From Candidatus Poseidoniales archaeon (GTDB taxonomy: Archaea; Thermoplasmatota; Poseidoniia; Poseidoniales; Thalassarchaeaceae): a stretch of 48,813 nt of DNA. The DNA lies in assembly GCA_003602515.1 (NCBI GenBank), contig QQSB01000005.1, forward strand, positions 35,129 through 83,941, given 5' to 3'. A program made the translations under genes and the position numbers. Shown here piece by piece: positions 29,001 through 38,200 of this stretch. Position 1 is the first letter of the stretch. Each line of letters opens with the position of its first letter. A model generated the notes under the pieces. The model made no database searches. It was given only the letters and a program-made list of their open reading frames with translations, and was not told where the DNA came from.

Positions 29001-31738
29001 GTCCATTCATTCCCCCCTGTGTAGATATCGCCAATCCAACGACGATGTTTGATTTCCCATCCATCGGGCATACCATCCCCATCTGAATCTGGGTTAGTCG
29101 GATCGGTAGGTAGATCGCTGCCGCCACTAGAGCCTGTTCCAGTCCACCCGCCAAGATGCACTTCTTCTGCAGATATTCCTACGTCTGGTTCGCACAGGTA
29201 CTGCTGATTAAGATAGTAGCAATCGAATGATGTTTGGTCGATGAACCACCCCCAATACTCCTCTCCATCAGTTAGTCCGTCCCCATCCGAGTCTGCCACC
29301 CTAGGGTCAGTTCCGTTTTGACCAAAATCTGAGGGAGTGACGAACCTATACTCTTCCAAATTAGTCCACAATCTATCAAAACCATGGCCACTTCCTCCAC
29401 CTATTGACACGCCATCAGCATCATTATCCCTAGATGCATCGAATGGATCAGTAGGATCTAGTCCGTATGCAAACTCCCAGCCATCAGGAATACCATCAAG
29501 ATCAGAATCATGCGAATGCGGATTCATTGGGGCTATGTTCATGAATCTACCTGGCGATACGCCAGCGAAAACCCAGGTTTGCCCTTCTCTATCCAGACTA
29601 GTAAGTGAGGTAACCAGGCCAGGTATATCTGTCTGATTCTGGCGGATATCAAGAACCCCATCGGAGCCCCCTTCTAGGCACCATGTTCCATCTGAGGAGC
29701 CTAGAACTATCATCCCCTCAAGTGGGAGGATGGAATGTACATCATTAGCCCCGGTTAAGAGGCCATCTAGATTGAGCATCCTCTCATTGTCTATGGACTC
29801 CTTAGGTTGCGAAATAAATAGGTCCATTGTGATTAGGTGCAGACCCCCTCCCATCCCTAGCCATACGTCGTCGGAGCCTTGTTCAGAAGTTTCTACGATT
29901 ATGGAGTTGACAGTCGCGGTCTTAGTCGTATCCAGAATATCTGGGCTAACGAATTCGTCAGCGTTATTTCTTGTGAAGACCCACCATGGCATCCCATTGT
30001 TGTCTGAGCCATCGGAAGAATTCCAGGCGATTAGTCCGAAATCGGACCCAATTAGTAAAATTGGGGTTCTTCCGAAGATCTTGGCATGTCCTGCGGAAGT
30101 TGCTGTTGCGTTAGAATTCATCAGCAATGATGAGAGAGACTCTACGAAAATAATCTCGGAGACGGATAGAGATTGTTCAGAGACGGAGAATGTTGTCCTC
30201 CAGGCGCCATCCTTTCCCATTATCAGTATCCCAGGATCAAATGAATCGGAGACAAATGGGAATATAACGGCGGCTTCTCCTAGTTCGTGAGTAGTTAGGG
30301 TATCCATTACCGGTAGCCCATTTTCAAGAATTAAAGTGTGAAGGCCTATGTTTGAACCCAACATTAGGAAATCTATGTTCCCTACAGAATTTCTCTCCAT
30401 TGTGTACAATTCTATCCCTGGGGGAAATTCAAATGAAGAAGAAATTCCCCTGAATGGATCTAGTGCCGTAATCGCATATTTACTTCCTACCAACAACCTC
30501 TCTCTTGGTTGATCGGGAATTATGCTGTGTACGGCAGAATCCACTAGCCTTATCGCTGTTGAATGGTCAAAATTGATGATTGTGTCGGAGTCGGGAGAGA
30601 TCTCGATTCCTCTAACTCCCGGTATTACTCCCGAGTTTTCATCGAAGTCCACCGAGTACTCTTCGAAGTTACTGAATGACTCGCCCCACTGAGATGTCCC
30701 AATTGTAACATCCTCGGTGATAAATCCATCCTCGTCTTTGTCCCACCCATCCGAATCACTGTCAATTATGGCATCGCTAGAATTCAGAGGATCAAGTCCA
30801 TATTGGGCCTCCCACCCATCTGGAATTCCATCTCCCAAAACATCTAGTGTGGCAGGGGCTATTTCATCCCAGAAGAAGTAGTCCGAGTCAGAGAATCTAG
30901 GATCAGTCCCCATCCAACCAGATTCGCCTGTTGGCCTCTCAAACTGTGTCTGGCATGAGTCTTCAGTGAGCCCCTGTATCGAGCCCCAACACCAGAGACC
31001 GTCCCTCTCAGTAATCCAGTCGTCGGGAGAGCCCAGCCAGTATTCCTCTGCGTTGGTGAATCTTTCTCCAATGTCAATCTCTCCATCACTATTGAAGTCA
31101 AATCCATCCCCGCAACCCCAACTGAAGTCTGCTTCACACCTATCAAAATCGATATTAATATCACTGGGGTCTAGAGGATCAAAGTATCGGCATTCCCAGA
31201 AGTTGTTTGGATTCAAAGGGTCGTTTGGGTCTTTCTTGTACAGCCCTCCCAAAGTGCACATGTGTACTTCATATCCATCAGGCAAACCATCACCATCAGT
31301 ATCCGAAGATCTTGGGTCCAGATACTCTCGCAATCCAGATTCGCTTTCCTCTGGTGATTTTCCTGTTAGAGTATTGCGTTCTTCAAAGCAATTATCCAAG
31401 GTATAGGGCCAGCAATATTCTTGCAAGGCAGTTAACCCGTCTCTGTCGTGATCAGTCGAATTATCTGTAGAATCTGATGGATCGAGGCCAGATATGGTGC
31501 CCTGGAAAGATGCAGTCTCAATATCTACAGATTCTCCGAAAATCACCTCAAATAGATCGGGCATTAAGTCCCCATCTTGGTCGGTAACAGGAGATTCTGT
31601 CCCTTCTGCCAAATTAGGGTCAGTGGAAGAAACTGGTGATTGCGGGCGAGTCTGAGAGACGAATGCTAGGCTGGAAAAAATCAACAATGTTACTAGCAAA
31701 GCTGTTTGCTTCCTACGCATCTGCCCACCTCTATGCAA
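26009..31738 (-). CDS. Giant secreted Ca2+-binding repeat protein (thrombospondin type 3 / 'DSDGDGMPDGWE' repeats)
   Basis: Signal peptide 'MRRKQTALLVTLLIFSSLAFVSQT'; about 13 D-x-D-x-D-G-x-x-D-G-x-E motifs; no C-terminal TM seen. Confidence 0.88.
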   Translation of the reverse strand: MHRGGQMRRKQTALLVTLLIFSSLAFVSQTRPQSPVSSTDPNLAEGTESPVTDQDGDLMPDLFEVIFGESVDIETASFQGTISGLDPSDSTDNSTDHDRDGLTALQEYCWPYTLDNCFEERNTLTGKSPEESESGLREYLDPRSSDTDGDGLPDGYEVHMCTLGGLYKKDPNDPLNPNNFWECRYFDPLDPSDINIDFDRCEADFSWGCGDGFDFNSDGEIDIGERFTNAEEYWLGSPDDWITERDGLWCWGSIQGLTEDSCQTQFERPTGESGWMGTDPRFSDSDYFFWDEIAPATLDVLGDGIPDGWEAQYGLDPLNSSDAIIDSDSDGWDKDEDGFITEDVTIGTSQWGESFSNFEEYSVDFDENSGVIPGVRGIEISPDSDTIINFDHSTAIRLVDSAVHSIIPDQPRERLLVGSKYAITALDPFRGISSSFEFPPGIELYTMERNSVGNIDFLMLGSNIGLHTLILENGLPVMDTLTTHELGEAAVIFPFVSDSFDPGILIMGKDGAWRTTFSVSEQSLSVSEIIFVESLSSLLMNSNATATSAGHAKIFGRTPILLIGSDFGLIAWNSSDGSDNNGMPWWVFTRNNADEFVSPDILDTTKTATVNSIIVETSEQGSDDVWLGMGGGLHLITMDLFISQPKESIDNERMLNLDGLLTGANDVHSILPLEGMIVLGSSDGTWCLEGGSDGVLDIRQNQTDIPGLVTSLTSLDREGQTWVFAGVSPGRFMNIAPMNPHSHDSDLDGIPDGWEFAYGLDPTDPFDASRDNDADGVSIGGGSGHGFDRLWTNLEEYRFVTPSDFGQNGTDPRVADSDGDGLTDGEEYWGWFIDQTSFDCYYLNQQYLCEPDVGISAEEVHLGGWTGTGSSGGSDLPTDPTNPDSDGDGMPDGWEIKHRRWIGDIYTGGNEWTLDPNNPDDASGDADGDGLSNLCEYEWERLLDRSISSGIISHGESSDSVQNWVPTDPNSVDSDSDSLPDGWEARYSCNWPASNSGINPMNGSDALENPDGDGFDVNKNGIIELEEAFVNWMEYHIKSDILISDSLSSGTVYPDNHTSSLPHHSWQGLADKSFGERTGEYYLSLWSGLPNDDIGSSDPLNSDSDNDGMPDGWEVFHARWSLFDSDWTLNPVNGGDGLGDPDLDGMSNWEEYNSIDSGISESDPTISSPQFYLTDAAGALLETPWIGAESALSFGHFLTEDQSNLTGTSADPNNPDTDGDGLLDGIEVIFTTWNSSAGVWTLNPLIPNQGGFDSDGDGIGDLVELNLTANLPINGESYPMGAPTFGVESREIDETAFENRVFRILFSKEGRAELGMEQYLEWKSGLPAKPMLQAIFGITDPKDQDTDRDGMSDGYEYWFSEWDLEENQWTMNPLTDSDVDFDSDDDSFDCNGDGEISDSESFDNLAEYDSRWYGKRLEIGNVPNGTSAVSYGADAANAFVEEEGLSNDSAWGRLYSLFSSKSLYSSEKVGLINQVDPDNFNKSLIGISDPTHDDSDGDGMPDGWEYCYSIYAEILPVNSYRWSLNPLNPLDADYDPDADGWLDREILDTPAIQGNWDSRVFTPLPEDKQFGNGASSLYFTNIMEYDNGTGPLDPDSDSDSILMTPVFVDGVVVDYRQDMSLSDGREMFKYGTNPLDNDTDGDMMPDFYEYYRGWNETNDNWSSFMKIKVQWTEVTPQNWKPIKFSDGVITRPDLDWNWFTHDPTDPSDATQDADNDGEWDCTGSSCEYVPYNNFQEYYAVVNATLSSPSIVRASTLFDCSGEEVEEWWQLRETLLGTCSGSNSLSSNYLRINKINDGDQLYALIVQDNDLTYLDVNSSNDIVHVNGEWTDEFNRLAGDRNHLPNPGLGEYAYGWWILDIDGDLVADGTDPTNWDTDGDWLNDFFEIDDDLLDGIRGNSGSPIRYDDRTS
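26050..31600 (-). repeat. Protein-coding degenerate repeats encoding DSDGDGMPDGWE-type units
   Basis: Recurrent '(a)tcGGGCATtCCATC(c/g)CCATCnGA(g/a)TC'-like strings (e.g. near 28400, 29060 and 27240) at irregular spacing. Confidence 0.8.
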
Positions 31739-31824
31739 AATGCCGGGTTCAGAGATTTATCATGGTGATGGAGCGTCGTTCGGACATATGCTGATACTAA
31801 GGCCTGGGATGAGTTTGATGTTTC

Positions 31825-31848
31825 AAAATAGTAATTATTGACTATTTT
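31825..31848. promoter_or_regulatory. Perfect inverted repeat AAAATAGT-N8-ACTATTTT, candidate operator
   Basis: Read directly; lies between divergent genes, 44 bp before the MBL-fold start codon. Confidence 0.5.
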
Positions 31849-31891
31849 CCATGGATTTGTTGAAAGGGCGTCTGGAACCGCGTGTTACTTG

Positions 31892-32698
31892 ATGGCAATT
31901 GGGATTACGCATTTGGGTTCTGGCAGTCGTGGAAATGCCACCGTTGTCAGTTCCGGTGACTGCAATGTTCTAGTCGACTGTGGTTTCAGCCTCAAACAAA
32001 CTGAGAAGAGGCTTGGAATAGCCGGAATTAACCCCAGTAGTATTGATTCTATTGTGGTTACTCACCATCACAAGGATCACTCTGGATCGGCGCTTAGAGC
32101 ATCAAAGAAGTGGGGCTCGGAACTACACTGCAATCTAGGAACTGCATCGAAGATGGAGTGGGATTTAATGGAAGAATGCGTTACATTTGGCAATCTAGAG
32201 AGAGTTGAGTTCTCGTCAGACCTTAGCATGTTGGCAATTCCCGTCCCTCATGATGATGCGGATAATGTGGCACTAATTGCGAGTGATGGCAATGGGGATC
32301 GTGCTGCAATTGTTACAGATTTGGGAGAAGCCCCTCAAGATCTAATCAAGCATTTAACTGGTTGTAACCACATTTCAATTGAGGCAAACTATGACCACCA
32401 TAGGTTAGTTAGTGGACCTTATCCCGAATCTCTGAAGAGGAGGATATCGGGCAGAGGGGGTCACCTTTCCAATAGACAAGCCGGAGATATACTGCTGGAA
32501 GTTATGCACGATGATTTGGAGAGTATTGTCCTTTGTCACCTTTCAGAGAGAAATAACGCACCTCATTTGGCTGAGAGCGAAGTCCTAATGGCGATTGGAG
32601 ATGAGTTTACAGGAAATATCTCCATTTCTAGGCAACTTGGACCAGAATTTAGTTTTTTGACGGGGCAGTCTAATCCGAATAGTATTGTGGCAGTGTGA
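31892..32698 (+). CDS. MBL-fold metallo-hydrolase (YycJ-like)
   Basis: 'ITHLGSGSRGNATVVSSGDCNVLVDCGFSLKQTEKRL', 'VVTHHHKDHSG', 'VLCHLSERNN'. Start set at MAIGITHLG; the ORF is open from 31838. Confidence 0.88.
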   Translation: MAIGITHLGSGSRGNATVVSSGDCNVLVDCGFSLKQTEKRLGIAGINPSSIDSIVVTHHHKDHSGSALRASKKWGSELHCNLGTASKMEWDLMEECVTFGNLERVEFSSDLSMLAIPVPHDDADNVALIASDGNGDRAAIVTDLGEAPQDLIKHLTGCNHISIEANYDHHRLVSGPYPESLKRRISGRGGHLSNRQAGDILLEVMHDDLESIVLCHLSERNNAPHLAESEVLMAIGDEFTGNISISRQLGPEFSFLTGQSNPNSIVAV

Positions 32699-35227
32699 CT
32701 ATCTACCCATTACTGCTCTGTGAACTGAATTCTGAACTTCTTTCATCCTTCCTACAGCCCCAAGGTCTCTGAACAGGGAAAGCGACCTCTGCAGATAATC
32801 CATCCTCTGGGAGCGATCAGACTCAACTTCACCTAGTCTTGCTAGTAATTCTCCTTGCAGCATACGGAAGTCGTTTGATTCTGCGACTGCTAAACCATTG
32901 AGATAATGCTCTGCAGCCTCCTCTCTACGACCTGCATCGATTAGGACCTGTCCGAGCAGCATCTCTACCTCCACAGTACTTTGGGGGTCGTTTTGATCGG
33001 AGAGAGTCTCGAGTGCTCCCGAGTAGTGGAATAGTGCAAGTTCGTTATCTGATATCTTTGCATAGTACCTCCCTAGGACGGCTCGTGATCGGGCATGGAG
33101 GAAATCTTGATTGGAATCTCTAGTATCCTCATAGGCAAAAATGGCGTGCTCCCTTGCCCTGTCCAACTCCCCCATTTCTATGAAGGCCGACGCTAGTCTA
33201 ATTCTGGCTTCATTCAAAACAGGGTCTTTCTCCTTCTCCAGGAGTTCCTCGACATTCCCATACACCTCTAGTGCTCTACGGGAATCTCTCCTTCGACGGA
33301 ATATATGCCCCATGTTGTTGTAGCTTCTTGCTGCTCCGACAGCGTCCCTGATGCCAATCTGGATCTCCAGTGCCTTCCTGTGAAGTTCGAGTGCATCGTC
33401 CATTGCCCCCCTCTTTACTGCTATATCTGCCCTAGCAGATAGAAGACGCGCGAGCTCGTGACTAGGGGCGCCCCCTCCAATATGTTTTGAAGCGGCATCG
33501 TATTCTTCTTCGGCCTGATCCCACCTCCCCTGGATAGTCAGAATGTCACCCTTTAGTTCCCTAATTAGGCCTCTACTTTTAGAGTCAAAATCACTGCTTT
33601 CGAGAGAGTTTAGGATTGATAGTAATTCTGTGTGACCAGTGCTAACCAAGCCATGTCCCTCTGAAATTAAGACCTCGGCGATACCATCTTCGTCACCTGT
33701 ATGGCTAAGGTGATAGATGAATTCAATTCGATCTGTAGCATCGTCCTTCTTCTCCCTATACCAATTGACAGCGGCCAAATGGAGGGAGTTCCTCATCTCC
33801 TCGTCCATCGATCTTAACAAGAATTCACGAACTAAGTCGTGGACATCAAAGTTATCAGCATCGGATTGGCGAGCCAGTCCCTTCTCGACTAAGTCGTCTA
33901 GCAGGTCTACGCTACCCTCTACTTGATGGATAGCTTGCACTGGGATGGGTTCACGGAATACTGCAATGGCCCCCAATAGGCGTTTCTCTGGACCTGAGAG
34001 TCGGCTAAATATCTCCTTTTCAACAAATGCCTCTAGTGTGGCATGGAATGTCTCGGCAACGTTCCCCCTGTTAATCAACTCTAGAATCAGTGGGTGCCCT
34101 CGAGATAGTGAATAAATGTGAGTAAACTGATCTGAGTCCATTTTTGGCATTGCCGTCAGGATCTGTCTACTAGAGTCAGCATCCAAACCCTGAAGTGGCA
34201 TTACCAGGGTAACGATATTGCCCGACTGGTCAGATTCTGGGACTACCATCCTGAATGATCGGGAGAACATCACCAGGCCAACTTCCTTCAGAGTATTAAT
34301 ACTCAATGTGAGTTCTCTAAGAATTGAGTAAAGTGTTTCATCGCCGACCTTGTGCAAATCGTCTATTACAATCAGAGATGGCGCCTCAGACAAACCAGTA
34401 GCGATCAGGTTTACGGCCATTTTTGTTTGTGGTACAGGAGATGAGGCAAGATAGTCAGAAAGATCGTTATTTCCCACTGCGGAGAGCCATTCTGCGCACG
34501 CCTCTAGGAATGCTCGAGAACCTTCCCAATCCTGACATCGATGATAGAGAAGATTCCTCCGATGAGTGAATCTATCGAGGATTTTGGTGGAAAGGGAGGT
34601 CTTTCCGATTCCAGCTATCCCCGGGACGAGGATAGAAGCTGACTTGGCTTCCAGTAGATTTGCCATCACATCTAGTTCCTTTTCACGACCGTAGAATCTT
34701 CTAGTTCGGGGGAGGTCGTTTAGGTACGATACTAACTGCTTCTCAATGTGTTTCGAAAGATCTCTTTCTACCAAATCTGGAGTCAGTCCCGATAGATCGA
34801 TAGTTCCTGAATCATCCATATATCGCAACATGTCGACATGCCTTAGAGGTAAATCCGTGGTCTCGATTGCTTCTGCCAGAGATGTGTTTTCAGAGCGACC
34901 ATCGGAGAAAACTACCCTTACCTTTGTCTCTGAAACCCTTGCCCAAATCTCGTCTGCAACCTTGGCCCCCTCATCAGTCAGAAAATAGGCCTTCCTTTTC
35001 CTAGATACTCCGGTTACGTGTGCCTGTCTCTCGATAAGATGCCCGGACTCCTTCATTCCGGAAATTGCTCGGGGAACATTGGAGCGAGCGATTGACACGG
35101 CATTGGCGATTCCCATTTGAGATAACGCAAATGGGACCTCGACCTTTTCACTGTGGTCTAAGTAATCACTAAGATGAAGGAAAATCCTCTCTTGGACTCC
35201 AGGTCGTGATGAAGCACTCGATGCCAT
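32699..35227 (-). CDS. wHTH-STAND ATPase-TPR signal-transduction/regulatory protein
   Basis: N-terminal winged-HTH-like region, Walker A 'VPGIAGIGKTSLSTKIL', Walker B 'SLIVIDDLHK', C-terminal TPR array. Start set at MASSASSRPG (35227). Confidence 0.8.
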   Translation of the reverse strand: MASSASSRPGVQERIFLHLSDYLDHSEKVEVPFALSQMGIANAVSIARSNVPRAISGMKESGHLIERQAHVTGVSRKRKAYFLTDEGAKVADEIWARVSETKVRVVFSDGRSENTSLAEAIETTDLPLRHVDMLRYMDDSGTIDLSGLTPDLVERDLSKHIEKQLVSYLNDLPRTRRFYGREKELDVMANLLEAKSASILVPGIAGIGKTSLSTKILDRFTHRRNLLYHRCQDWEGSRAFLEACAEWLSAVGNNDLSDYLASSPVPQTKMAVNLIATGLSEAPSLIVIDDLHKVGDETLYSILRELTLSINTLKEVGLVMFSRSFRMVVPESDQSGNIVTLVMPLQGLDADSSRQILTAMPKMDSDQFTHIYSLSRGHPLILELINRGNVAETFHATLEAFVEKEIFSRLSGPEKRLLGAIAVFREPIPVQAIHQVEGSVDLLDDLVEKGLARQSDADNFDVHDLVREFLLRSMDEEMRNSLHLAAVNWYREKKDDATDRIEFIYHLSHTGDEDGIAEVLISEGHGLVSTGHTELLSILNSLESSDFDSKSRGLIRELKGDILTIQGRWDQAEEEYDAASKHIGGGAPSHELARLLSARADIAVKRGAMDDALELHRKALEIQIGIRDAVGAARSYNNMGHIFRRRRDSRRALEVYGNVEELLEKEKDPVLNEARIRLASAFIEMGELDRAREHAIFAYEDTRDSNQDFLHARSRAVLGRYYAKISDNELALFHYSGALETLSDQNDPQSTVEVEMLLGQVLIDAGRREEAAEHYLNGLAVAESNDFRMLQGELLARLGEVESDRSQRMDYLQRSLSLFRDLGAVGRMKEVQNSVHRAVMGR

Positions 35228-35286
35228 ATACCCAACACTAATCTCACTCAATATACAAATGTTAGTAGAACTTGGAATGTTAATTA

Positions 35287-38200
35287 TCATTGGAAATCGG
35301 GATCTGGGACCCATTCCTCAGAAGATGAATCCCATAGCCAACCCGGATGATCATCATACCTCTCTAGTTTGCTCTCACCTTCCCCTTCACCGTAGTCCAT
35401 GGGAATTTGTGCCGGGGTTTTGTACTCGCCATCTTCTTCATCGATCTCAATTCCTATGAAGCCGGTGAAGTAAGCAAGAGCAACTAGGGCTAGGATAGCG
35501 GCAATAGAAGCCCCTACAATCGAAGCCCAATTAGTTGAGGATGGGGTTGGCTCTCCCTTGCTAATTGCCCCTACCTCTGTGGTTTGTCCTGCGTAGGTGA
35601 ATTCCGGAATCGATGAGTCCCCCTTTATTCTAGAGGCGGGAATTCCCAACTCCCATGAGCCATCTTCAGAGACGATTGTGTTATTGACGGGGTTTCCGCC
35701 TATCAAAACGGATACTTGCTTTCCAGGAAGTCCGATACCGGAATATATTGCCATTTGTTCTTCTCCTACCCAAGACTGATCTGGCTCCTGAATCGTGAAT
35801 TGTAGAGGGACGATTCTGAAGGTGACCGGATCTGAGTTGACTCTTGAGTCCCATGCATCGGTAGCAATGAAAATCACATTGTTCAGAGTCCATGACTCCA
35901 TGTCATCGTCGAAAAACAACATGTCTGCAGGGTCGTAACGAGCAATTCCGTCTGTTCCGACGCCAACGACAAGAGGGTGTCTGTCGTCTGAGTCGATCGA
36001 TGTGTCATTGTAAACGGAGATGAATTGAATATCGCTATCTGCGTCTGAGAAATACTCCTTCAGGTCTATCTCTGCTGTGGTGCACTTGTCAACAGAGTTG
36101 GATTCTGAGTCACAATAAAGTGTGATTTCACTTTGCCAACCAGATGAGTCGAATTCGGGCTGATTATTACCTGCATTTGGTGGGTTGTCTGCAATGATCG
36201 TTACTTCGGACCAGCTACTGTAGTCAATACCGTCATAAGATCGGAATCGTAGAAGATATTCCGCGTCATGACGAAGTTGCGTGGTATCCCAATCCATCTC
36301 CCAGATACCATCTTCGGAAAATTCACTGGTACTCGTTTCGAAAACTGAGACGTAGTCATTTGAAACGTCCTTTACTTCCAGGTCTACCCTCGTAACCCCA
36401 CCGTCAAAGTCCCTAGCCACTCCCGATAGCTTGGTGTCCAAGGATGATGATATCCTTGTTCCTGAAACTGGCTGATTGACACTAATTGTAGGTTGACTAT
36501 TCCTATTGTCTATTGTGAGTGTTAGTATCACTGGCTGGCACTCGTCCACATCCCCATTGCAGAAGTCTGAATCTGAAGCCCAGATTGTGAACGTGTATGT
36601 CGTCAATTCCCTGGGCCTGGTGCTGAAGTCCCATACCCAATCCCAAGTTCCATCTACATTTGTTTCAACGGGACTGGTAACTTGGTAGTTTGGCCCAGAA
36701 ATCTGCATGTATACCAGGCCTATGTCACTATTGCAATTGTCTGGACAGCCATATGGGTCCTGTGAATAGCCATCGAAAACCACAGATCCCTCATCGTGGG
36801 ATGAGAATGAGCTCGGAGTAGTTACGAATATGCTAGGGGCTTGAGTATTGAGTTTGATTGATCGCGAAACAACGGGGCTGTAGTCTATACCATCAAATGC
36901 CCTGAATTCGAACGTATAATCGCCCTCGCCTGCAAGTCCTGTCATGTCGAAATTGTAGTACCAGGAACTGAAGGGCCTGTTGAATCGTGTGACCTCGCCC
37001 TCATCCGCACCGCTTGTATCAATTGCGTATTCGGCATCCTCCCAAGAGCCGGTGAATGGATTTCTAACCTGTATAGCATGAACGTAACCCCCCTGGTCCC
37101 ATTGGGCTCTTTCATCGGTTAGGTAACTGTTCGCCAACGTACCATCATGAGCGCTTCCAGTGATGTTGACAACTCTTCTGAATGAGTGCCCGTCATTCTC
37201 GGTAACTCTCACTGTTGGGGCTTCGTTCTCAAGATGTGCGGTCTCCTCCAGAGAGTTCTCCTCAAGAGTGAATTGACCCGAGTAATATCCATATCCAAAT
37301 CTGTACGCAGTATATCTGTAAAGTGACATTTCCCGAGTTCCTGCGGAATAATCACAACTGGAATCTGCAGTATCTATGTCGAGATCGCCATCGTTGTCTA
37401 TGCCGTCCGAACAAGAGTCCTCGTACTCATCATCCGCGAATCCATCTGGATTATCCCCTCCTCCTAGTCCCCTGAAGTCTAGGTGAAAGTTGGATGGTAG
37501 GGCTACCCAAGGAGTAAAGCCATCACCACCGGTGTTTACGCGATACAGATCGTTTCCTAGAGCATCCTCTACAATGACCAAAGCATCGCTTACCTTTTCA
37601 CCGCCGATTAGTGTCTGGAATCTAACTAGTTCGGCTCTGCTGACCTGTACTGCGAAGTGAGTTGGTTGTGTTGCAATCTTGACCTTTGACAAGTCCAAGT
37701 TCGTCAAGTCTGCAAATGTGAACACTGTTGAGTTGTTGTCCATACTGACGCCCAATGGGAAGTTCCTCGGCGTCATGTTCTGGCAATTGTTGCAGTCCTT
37801 CACCGGAGTTGGGATAATCGCCCCCTGGAATTCGTTGTCTGTCCATGCCTCCTGATCCGGCCACGATAGCCTGACGGGGAATTCTCCACTGGGTGGAGAT
37901 GGTATATACTCTGATTGGGCAGTGACCGAGCTCTTTGTCACGTTGTACACTGTCTCGACCTGGTTCCAGTCGTTTTCAGAGAAGTACGCTAGTGAACCGA
38001 ATTGCTGTGAACCTGCATAACCACTGTCGTAATTCTTGATCACAGCACCGGTCTTTTGCACGTCGAATGAGTTCCTTTGAATATCCAGAAGAGAGCCTAC
38101 GGCTCGAATCCCATCGGCCGTACCTCCTGCAGTGATGATGTTGTCATACATGGTCACCCCAGTGACATATGCATGCACTACGGGGCAAGAAAACTCCCCC

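Noticed and set aside
26050-31600. CRISPR-like or minisatellite repeat array
   Set aside because: Repeats are degenerate, irregularly spaced and fully explained by coding for DSDGDGMPDGWE-type motifs.
32699-35227. Calling the STAND protein an antiphage Avs system
   Set aside because: No nuclease, TIR, protease effector or defence-island neighbours were seen; it has a wHTH N-terminus typical of a regulator.
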